Shown: in pieces, positions 62,340 to 64,000 of the stretch
Layout: each line of letters opens with the position of its first letter
Position numbering within the stretch: the first letter of the stretch is position 1
Source: RYN-428 sp035551995
Lineage (GTDB): Bacteria > Planctomycetota > Phycisphaerae > Tepidisphaerales > Tepidisphaeraceae
Reading direction: 5' to 3'
Assembly: GCA_035551995.1 (NCBI GenBank)
Contig: DASZME010000065.1
Span: forward strand, 14,681-78,680
Length of the DNA stretch: 64,000 nucleotides
The notes under the pieces: model-generated
Database searches by the model: none
The model's input: the letters and a program-made list of their open reading frames with translations, nothing else
Told to the model about the DNA's origin: nothing
Program-made: the position numbers and the translations under genes

Positions 62340-63316
62340 TGGTTTGCCGCGATGTCTTCGTAGGCGAAATGCCGTTCGATCTTGTCGGCGGGATAGGGGG
62401 CGCCATCCACTTCCACGTAGGGGTAGATAAAGAAATTCAACGGCGGCCCCGCCTGCCTGGGAACCAGGTCGATGTCTCGCCCCACGGTGAAGGCCACGCG
62501 ATTCTCGTCGATATGCCCAAAGAGATAATCGCGTTTGGCGGGATTGAGATTGGCTTCGGAAATGTCGACGGGAATCCAATTATGGTCACGCGCCTGAAAA
62601 AAGGCCCAGCAATGATATCCCTTGATCTCTCCCTTCCCGCGACGCTCGGGAAGCGCAAAGCCAATCTGGAATTTGCCCGCGATGTTTCGTGACCGGGTCA
62701 GCGCGATGAAAAGGCTATGAAAGTCGGTGCAGTTTCCGAATCCGCTCTGGCACGCCCACTCGGCGTCTCCGCGGCCCCAGCCCGGCTTGTCTTTGCGGTA
62801 TTGCATGTGGTCGTCCACCGCATCATAAATGAAACGGGCCGCCGCAAGCGGATCGGCTGGAATCGTCTTTCCCGCCAGAAGCTGGAGCGTTTTGCCGCCG
62901 GTCGGCACGAGCTTGTCGGGCGCGAGAAATTTCGGTCCCTCATTGGCGTCGGCCACGCCGGCCAGGGCATAGCGCGTCACGCGGTAACTCACGCTGAATC
63001 GCGCCGTACCCTCCGCCGTGGCGCGAGCCGCAAAATAAAGCATTGAATTCCCATATCGCGGCTCGGTCGCGATCTGCAAGCCGTCGGGGAGGTCGCGTCG
63101 AATCGTCTGCACGTCCTGCCCCGGTTGGGTCGTCGGCGTCGGCGCCCAGATTCGCGCGACCTGTCCGGGTCGCAAACCCATCACGACGGCGCCGTAGGTG
63201 AAGATAAGCTGCCGTGCATCGGCGTGCGCGGTCGGACTTGCCGGCGCCTGCGCCCAGCCGAGCACCGGACAGAAGATGGCGATGAGAACGCCTCCGACGA
63301 ACTGAAATCGGCTCAT
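62336..63316 (-). CDS. Exported transglutaminase-like protein in the sel operon
   Basis: 326 aa. Signal peptide (FQFVGGVLIAIFCPVLGWAQ). A transglutaminase-like core at about 150-260 has the triad Cys in GFGNCTDFHSLF, His in GYHCWAFF and Asp in IPVDISEANL. RFIYDAVDDHMQYRKD is the usual approach to the cysteine. It would be a periplasmic peptidase or amidase rather than a cross-linker; the substrate is unknown. GGAAG lies five bases before the ATG at 63316. It is 24 bases behind tRNA-Sec and overlaps selD by four bases, so it is embedded in the selenocysteine operon. Confidence 0.75.
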   Translation of the reverse strand: MSRFQFVGGVLIAIFCPVLGWAQAPASPTAHADARQLIFTYGAVVMGLRPGQVARIWAPTPTTQPGQDVQTIRRDLPDGLQIATEPRYGNSMLYFAARATAEGTARFSVSYRVTRYALAGVADANEGPKFLAPDKLVPTGGKTLQLLAGKTIPADPLAAARFIYDAVDDHMQYRKDKPGWGRGDAEWACQSGFGNCTDFHSLFIALTRSRNIAGKFQIGFALPERRGKGEIKGYHCWAFFQARDHNWIPVDISEANLNPAKRDYLFGHIDENRVAFTVGRDIDLVPRQAGPPLNFFIYPYVEVDGAPYPADKIERHFAYEDIAANQ

Positions 63317-63340
63317 ACGAACTTCCACGAAAAAGAGAAT

Positions 63341-63435
63341 CGGAGAGGGTAGGAATCGAACCTACCTCGCTTCGCTCGCGCTGAGCGACGGCGGCTTTGA
63401 AGACCGCGGGGACCACCAGGAACCCGGCACTCTCC
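63341..63435 (-). tRNA. selC: tRNA-Sec (anticodon TCA)
   Basis: 95 bases on the minus strand. Acceptor 5' strand GGAGAGUG and 3' strand CUCUCC, G discriminator, no encoded CCA. The anticodon arm is GCGGU-CUUCAAA-GCCGC with UCA. A long variable arm (UCGCU/AGCGA) and a T-arm GUAGG-UUCGAUU-CCUAC follow. The long variable arm, extended acceptor/T helix and UCA anticodon identify it as the selenocysteine tRNA. Position 7 of the acceptor is a U-C mismatch. It is immediately upstream of the transglutaminase-like/selDAB genes on the same strand. Confidence 0.93.
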
Positions 63436-63778
63436 CTCGAAAAAACCATGCTCTCGTTATCGATGATCACCTACCTCGATCAACACCGGGCCGAATTATC
63501 GTCAAATCGCGCTCCGGTCGGTAATGGCAAAACTTTCGTCCATGAAAATGCGAATCTTGGCGTCACCCGCACGCGGGTGTTTTTGCCTGTTTCGCAATGA
63601 ACATGCAACCGGGACGTCTTTGGCGAAGCATCGCATTAGGGTTTTTCGGCAAAGGCTACGGCCAAAACACCGAGGCGTTCGCCGACAAATCCACGGAATT
63701 GCCACTTCCGAAGATACATGACGGCGGCGTAAGAAAGAACTACAGAACCAATTTTCATTTTCTTCGGGAGCAATCGCC
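63436..63778. other. Intergenic region between tRNA-Sec and the cupin gene
   Basis: 343 bases. Holds the presumed tRNA-Sec promoter (minus strand; not identified). A hairpin CACCCG/CGGGTG (63564-63579) followed by TTTTT (63580-63584) has the form of a plus-strand intrinsic terminator, but no plus-strand gene ends just before it. Short frames crossing it are not convincing. Confidence 0.4.
63564..63584 (+). terminator. Possible intrinsic terminator without an assigned gene
   Basis: A six-bp stem with a four-base loop and a T5 run at 63580-63584. It could end an unannotated short transcript reading antisense past tRNA-Sec. Confidence 0.35.
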
Positions 63779-64000
63779 ATGGATGAAACCCTCGATACAC
63801 CGACGCGGCGAGCCGTGTTGGCCGGGCTTGGAACGGCGGCAATGATTTCGATCGCCGGCGCACAACAGGCGTCGCCGCCGTCGGACAGCAGTTCGCACAA
63901 CGTATCGGACAAACCGCCGACCGATCCGGGCCCAAAGAATCCGCCGATCAAGGAGGAAAATCCGGACTCATGGTCGCCGCCCTCGACGGATTCGGGAGAC
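63779..64000 (+). CDS. Tat-exported cupin, oxalate decarboxylase-like (5' part only)
   Basis: 74 codons, open to the right edge. The N-terminus has a twin-arginine-type signal (TPTRRAVLAGLGTAAMISIA). After a Ser/Pro-rich stretch, PGPKNPPIKEENPDSWSPPS followed by TDSGD resembles the N-terminal lead-in of bicupin oxalate decarboxylases (AQNPDS-PP-TD-G pattern). If so the enzyme would release formate and CO2 from oxalate outside the cytoplasm. GGGAG lies about nine bases before the ATG. The metal-binding cupin motifs lie beyond the window, so the call is tentative. Confidence 0.55.
   Translation, partial: MDETLDTPTRRAVLAGLGTAAMISIAGAQQASPPSDSSSHNVSDKPPTDPGPKNPPIKEENPDSWSPPSTDSGD

Noticed and set aside
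63397..63600. 67-codon plus-strand frame ending near the hairpin at 63564
   Set aside because: It starts inside tRNA-Sec on the opposite strand and lacks a ribosome site or family resemblance.

Overview
The window (about 60% GC, dense coding on both strands) looks like the chromosome of a planctomycete, probably a Phycisphaerae-type lineage. The signs are a DUF1549/DUF1553 + DUF1501 + PPC-domain operon, secreted proteins with the N-terminal LEPR-like motif, a prepilin-type 'H-X9-DG' protein and an exosortase-type VPLPP C-terminus. No phage, transposase or CRISPR array is visible; apart from several short repeats it is a core-like region.

Layout. 1-3283 (-): most of a PPi-type phosphoenolpyruvate carboxykinase that runs off the left edge. 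3552-5813 (+): promoter, NifU-like scaffold, tadA, kinase-like protein, DUF1259 lipoprotein. 6178-7356 (-): membrane glycosyltransferase. 7492-8664 (+): ygfZ, followed by a block of palindromic and tandem repeats. 9156-10379 (-): PPi-type phosphofructokinase. 10571-15990 (-): RsfS and an ABC-2 export-type trio. 16041-25888: thioesterase, pseudopilin, aminotransferase, SpoIIE-type phosphatase, a candidate structured RNA (20616-20862), a small ORF, exosortase-type protein, M42 peptidase, yidD, rnpA, hemB and hemolysin III. 25961-32840: patatin lipoprotein, MMPL transporter, terpene-cyclase-like repeat protein, and a B12-binding/MeaB-GTPase fusion. 32845-34209: astB. 34426-40655 (-): a dedicated chaperone operon (large acidic protein, J-like protein, GrpE, Hsp70, zinc ribbon). 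40797-47070: planctomycete DUF operon. 47298-51780: S53 peptidase, SUFU-like protein and SdrD-type protein.

52304-63435 is a selenocysteine locus. A molybdenum formate dehydrogenase catalytic gene is interrupted by an in-frame TGA (52847-52849) followed by a hairpin whose placement and GGTCT loop match the E. coli formate dehydrogenase SECIS. It is followed by the iron-sulfur (fdhB) and NrfD-type membrane subunits. Convergent to these are tRNA-Sec, a transglutaminase-like gene, selD, selA and selB, all on the minus strand with overlapping stops and starts. Client enzyme and the whole decoding apparatus (EF-SelB, SelA, SelD, tRNA-Sec) therefore lie within 11 kb. The window ends in the 5' part of a Tat-exported cupin related to oxalate decarboxylase, another enzyme of C1/C2 acid metabolism.

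Themes: pyrophosphate-using central metabolism (PPi-PEPCK and PPi-PFK 6 kb apart); formate oxidation or CO2 reduction by a selenoenzyme; an accessory Hsp70 system; and an intergenic hairpin repeat family with four clear copies. All functional calls come from reading motifs by eye; no database search was possible.
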